The position numbers and the translations under genes were made by a program. Positions 14,321 to 17,029 of a DNA stretch of 17,029 nt are shown one piece after another; within the stretch, counting starts at the first letter, position 1, and every line of letters starts with the position of its first letter. Below the pieces are notes generated by a model. That model was not told the DNA's origin and searched no databases. It worked only from the letters and a program-made list of their open reading frames with translations. The stretch comes from CAYLYP01 sp964387795 (lineage in GTDB: Bacteria; Bacteroidota; Bacteroidia; Bacteroidales; UBA7960), in assembly GCA_964387795.1 (NCBI GenBank), contig CAYLYP010000068.1:1-17029 (forward strand), written 5' to 3'.

Positions 14321-16237
14321 TCATAAATAAATTACATCCCATTCTTCACTTGCATCAAAATATGCCTTATGGTTTTCTGTGTATCTATCCTTGTGAACTG
14401 CTAAACAAATAAAATGTGATGCCCTAGTCATTGCAACATAAGCAAGTGGCAATCTTTTTCTAAAAACATCATCAGTTCGTTGCCTTGTGCGCTGCCTTTC
14501 TGCGCTAATAATAAATTCCAAAATTTTGCTGCCTATGTCGTAAACTCTGTTGAAGGTTTCAAGGTAAAGAGTCGCTGAATGTGTTTCGCCTTTTACTCCA
14601 TGAATAGTATCAAAGTGAATTTGCACTTCCTGTCCATTTATAGCAAAATGGTAAGTTCTGTTTTCTATCTTTTCACTTGCTGCTTCAACTTCGGGGTTTG
14701 TAAAAAATTGCTTTAGGTCATCATTTACTTGTCCACCTAACATTGCAAGCAAATCTGAAACATAGGTTTCAATTTCTCCCTTCAAAATCTCAGTTTGGGA
14801 AATTGATATTATCCATTTTGTAATATTATCATTGATCTTTTTGGAAATACTTAAATCGTCCAACGAATTTAGATATTGATACAATGTAAAAGGCGTAAAG
14901 TAAAATCCTGTAACGGGATGCTTGACTTTGCAAAGGCGTAAGCATTTGCACAAAATACTTAGCAATGACTTTCTTACTTCTTTTACATTTCTACTTTGTA
15001 AAGCCAACTGATTTGCGTTTTCAAGAAATGAAGTAATGTTTGAGAAATCTTTTTTGTTATAACCACGATTAAACTCATTCCAATAGGAGTTAATATTTAA
15101 ACGGGAATCACTTAACCTTGCTCCAACAACTTTACATGGTTTTCCCTTATGGAGATTATGTTGGATAAGGAGTTCTCCAAACTTGTCTTTTACTTTTAGA
15201 ATAGAGTTGTTGTCAAATAAAATGATTGTCGGTTTCAAAGGTGTTGGGTTAATCCAACCAGTCATTACTTGAGGAGCAACGCAAATATCTTTTACTACTC
15301 GAACAATGTTCTCTGAAATTCTTGTTGTTTCGGTTAATTGCAAATCTGAATTAATTTTTGGTTGCCATTCATTTTGTTTATCAGAAGATGAATAATTGAA
15401 AATTGACTGATTGATGTCACCAATTTTTTGAACTATAGCAGAAGTGCCATCACACAAATAGCTTATGAGTTCCGATTGGTGAGTTTCCATGTCTTGCATT
15501 TCGTCAATAAAAATCAATGGAAATCTTCTGATGAATAGGTCTTTCAACTGCGGGTTTTCTCTGAGGTATTTGAAAGCAATTGAATATGCCTCATCATATT
15601 TAACGAATCCATCTTTCAATAATTTATTTTTCGCCTCTTCAATTTTTTTATAGTGAATTAGCATCTTGTCTTGGGAGATTCCATCAATTGTAAAAGGGCT
15701 TACTTCATTGATTGTCTTTGATACACTAAAGTTGTGCATGTTAAAAGATAAATAACCAATTTCGTCAACACCCTTTGCACTTAAAAACAAAGCCGTTCCG
15801 TAAAGGGACTTGAATTTATTTATCTCTTTACAGTAAGAATCTGTATCAGTAATATTTGGTGATTGTTTGAACTCATTTTTGTAAGCAGGAATAGTAAAGA
15901 ATTTATCAACTACAGATTGAATTGTTCCGAAATGATTTGGATAATTGAAGTAGAAATTAGAATAGGAATCCAGTTTGCTTTTAATTTCTGCAACTGCAAC
16001 ATTTGTGTGTGTGATTACACACACACCTTGCTTAAATGATTTAGGAATTTTATTAGCTAAAATAATAAGTTTAGCAGCAAGAGTTGTTGTTTTGCCACTT
16101 CCAGGACAAGCTTGAATGTCAGTGCTATCCCAAAATCGGATAATCCTTTTTTGCCTTTCATTGAATTTAAAACCAAAATGATTTTCAACAAAAGCAATAT
16201 CTTCAACAGTGATATTTAATTTTTTGAAATCAAACAT
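14321..16237 (-). CDS. gajB: Gabija-type UvrD/Rep-like helicase
   Basis: 638 aa SF1A helicase. FNERQKRII (Q-motif region, ~25-33), Walker A CPGSGKTT (44-51), motif Ia ITHTNVAVAEIKSKL (76-90), FGTIQSVVDKFF, Walker B LIFIDEMQD (242-250), motif III GDINQSIFNY (274-283), motif IV TETTRISENI, motif V DTIHGVKGETHS (~542-555), motif VI LAYVAMTRASH (~596-606). All catalytic motifs are present, so the enzyme looks active. Its start overlaps the end of the upstream OLD-nuclease gene by 8 bases. A UvrD-like helicase directly after an OLD nuclease is the Gabija anti-phage arrangement, in which GajA cuts DNA and GajB senses or processes DNA ends and consumes nucleotides. It is longer than the roughly 500-residue GajB I recall from Bacillus. 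Other class 2 OLD-helicase pairs outside strict Gabija remain possible. Confidence 0.85.
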   Translation of the reverse strand: MFDFKKLNITVEDIAFVENHFGFKFNERQKRIIRFWDSTDIQACPGSGKTTTLAAKLIILANKIPKSFKQGVCVITHTNVAVAEIKSKLDSYSNFYFNYPNHFGTIQSVVDKFFTIPAYKNEFKQSPNITDTDSYCKEINKFKSLYGTALFLSAKGVDEIGYLSFNMHNFSVSKTINEVSPFTIDGISQDKMLIHYKKIEEAKNKLLKDGFVKYDEAYSIAFKYLRENPQLKDLFIRRFPLIFIDEMQDMETHQSELISYLCDGTSAIVQKIGDINQSIFNYSSSDKQNEWQPKINSDLQLTETTRISENIVRVVKDICVAPQVMTGWINPTPLKPTIILFDNNSILKVKDKFGELLIQHNLHKGKPCKVVGARLSDSRLNINSYWNEFNRGYNKKDFSNITSFLENANQLALQSRNVKEVRKSLLSILCKCLRLCKVKHPVTGFYFTPFTLYQYLNSLDDLSISKKINDNITKWIISISQTEILKGEIETYVSDLLAMLGGQVNDDLKQFFTNPEVEAASEKIENRTYHFAINGQEVQIHFDTIHGVKGETHSATLYLETFNRVYDIGSKILEFIISAERQRTRQRTDDVFRKRLPLAYVAMTRASHFICLAVHKDRYTENHKAYFDASEEWDVIYL

Positions 16238-17029
16238 TGGTTACATACTTAATCGCATCAACTAAATATTTTAAGTATGGGTCTTTCAAAATCTCTACGA
16301 CATCAACTTTAGATTTTGTTAGAATTCGTGAAAAGATTTGTGCAACTACCGCCTTTGATACTTGCTTGCGTTCTAATGGAGCATAAATTTCAACTGCAAT
16401 TTCAATATCACTTTTAGCATCTTCTTTCCATCTTGTTATATCTTTCTCTATTTGTTCGTTAATCTGTTTGGAAATTTCTTTGCTTATTTCCTCTTGAAGG
16501 TCATTAGTAGCCAATGCAAATAGAATTGACTTATGAATTGCGTTACGTAGGCAACTTCTTGCGATCTCATATTCAAGTGTCCAAGTGTTTGGAAGGAATA
16601 CTTGAACATCACCACCACCGTATTTGGCTTTTTTCTTTGAAACTATTTCAGCAATTTCTTGTGTAGAATATTCGTCTTCTGTTTTACGGTTATCACTAAG
16701 TAAACTAATTTGCTCTACCACTCCTGTAACACGCCTTTTGACTTCGTAGGTGAATTCTTTTGCTTCTTGTGGTGGAATATCTCGATCTGTAATGCAAGAA
16801 ACTTTTATTCCAATTCCATTACCAGCTTTTCTCTGAAATATTTTTGCATATCGCAACAGTGCTGTGCTTCCTACATTTACAACTGAAACTCCATGTTTAT
16901 GTATTGGAAATCCGATGTATTCAGCAAGTGTTGGAATAATTAAATTCTCTGCATCGCCTTCAACTATTATTACACCGTTTGCAAAAAACAAGTTTGCCTT
17001 TGTATCGTCCAAAAACCGTCTGAGAAATT
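16230..17029 (-). CDS. gajA: OLD-family nuclease, C-terminal TOPRIM part (partial at window edge)
   Basis: The frame is open to the right edge (FLRRFLDDTKANLFFANG...), so the TTG at 17012 is internal and the N-terminal ABC-type ATPase lies outside the window. The visible part is the TOPRIM nuclease: GVIIVEGDAEN carries the catalytic Glu, VSCITDRDIPP the DxD metal-binding pair, and NTWTLEYEIA is a segment typical of class 2 OLD proteins. A helical C-terminal region follows, ending KYLVDAIKYVTNV. Paired with the overlapping UvrD-like helicase it forms a Gabija-type defence system. The key residues seen are intact. Whether the ATPase half is intact cannot be judged here. Confidence 0.85.
   Translation of the reverse strand, partial: FLRRFLDDTKANLFFANGVIIVEGDAENLIIPTLAEYIGFPIHKHGVSVVNVGSTALLRYAKIFQRKAGNGIGIKVSCITDRDIPPQEAKEFTYEVKRRVTGVVEQISLLSDNRKTEDEYSTQEIAEIVSKKKAKYGGGDVQVFLPNTWTLEYEIARSCLRNAIHKSILFALATNDLQEEISKEISKQINEQIEKDITRWKEDAKSDIEIAVEIYAPLERKQVSKAVVAQIFSRILTKSKVDVVEILKDPYLKYLVDAIKYVTNV

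Noticed and set aside
16005..16026. Perfect inverted repeat GTGTGTGTG-ATTA-CACACACAC
   Set aside because: It lies inside gajB, in the codons of helicase motif Ia (CVITHTN), and is accounted for by Val/Cys and Thr/His codons. No sign of a separate function.
17010..17012. TTG as the start of the OLD nuclease gene
   Set aside because: The frame is open to the window edge with family-like residues (FLRRFLDDTK), and a TOPRIM domain alone would lack the ATPase half.

Overview
The window looks like a piece of a Bacteroidota (Bacteroidetes) chromosome. Evidence is the low GC, the promoter box TAnnTTTG upstream of the HTH/hsdM operon, the palindromic TTGGC-TTTA-GCCAA family of repeats, and protein families common in that phylum. 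Every gene I accept lies on the minus strand.

Layout. From about 88 to 14017 the sequence is built of units of one gene (once a small operon) separated by copies of a ~300-bp repeat. I find seven copies, A to G: 88-409, 1517-1835, 5355-5650 (left end lost), 7385-7704, 11501-11817, 13130-13432 and 14009-14096 (half a copy). One separator (6289-6424) is instead a 136-bp element with the form of a classical integron attC site. Read on the minus strand, each gene is preceded by (G/A)|TTRRRY-like bases and followed by the reverse complement of those bases, then by the repeat. The variable bases differ between units but match within a unit: TTGTGCGT/ACGCACAA, TTATGGGC/GCCCATAA, TTAGCGTT/AACGCTAA, TTATGC/GCATAA, TTAGTGCC/GGCACTAA. 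This is the R'/R'' arm logic of integron cassettes, with TAGGG/CCCTA as an inner L-box pair. I therefore read the region as an integron-like cassette array using unusually long attC-like sites. No integrase is in the window; gene orientation predicts it to the right (beyond 17029).

Contents, left to right: a DUF1016/YhcG-type PD-(D/E)XK nuclease broken by one in-frame stop (416-1423); a polytopic membrane protein with an HEFGH metalloprotease motif (1845-2417); the remains of a type I restriction-modification operon (HTH regulator, HsdM, truncated DUF1016; no HsdS or HsdR); a REP-rich gene-poor stretch (4740-5354); two unknown cassette proteins (208 and 292 aa); a 1234-aa TPR protein with GreA/B-C-like and PIN-like C-terminal regions; a RES-domain protein (probable NAD+-degrading toxin family); and a small PD-(D/E)XK-like protein. 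To the right of the last, truncated repeat lies a Gabija-type pair, a UvrD-like helicase (GajB) and the C-terminal TOPRIM part of an OLD-family nuclease (GajA, running off the window).

Together this is an accessory defence region: nucleases, a methyltransferase, a RES protein and a TPR-PIN protein carried as cassettes. Parts are clearly decaying (nonsense mutation, truncated restriction locus, lost repeat ends, duplicated gene fragments). The attC interpretation rests on what can be read in the sequence. The functional assignments rest on family knowledge and motifs, and joint action of the genes is inference.
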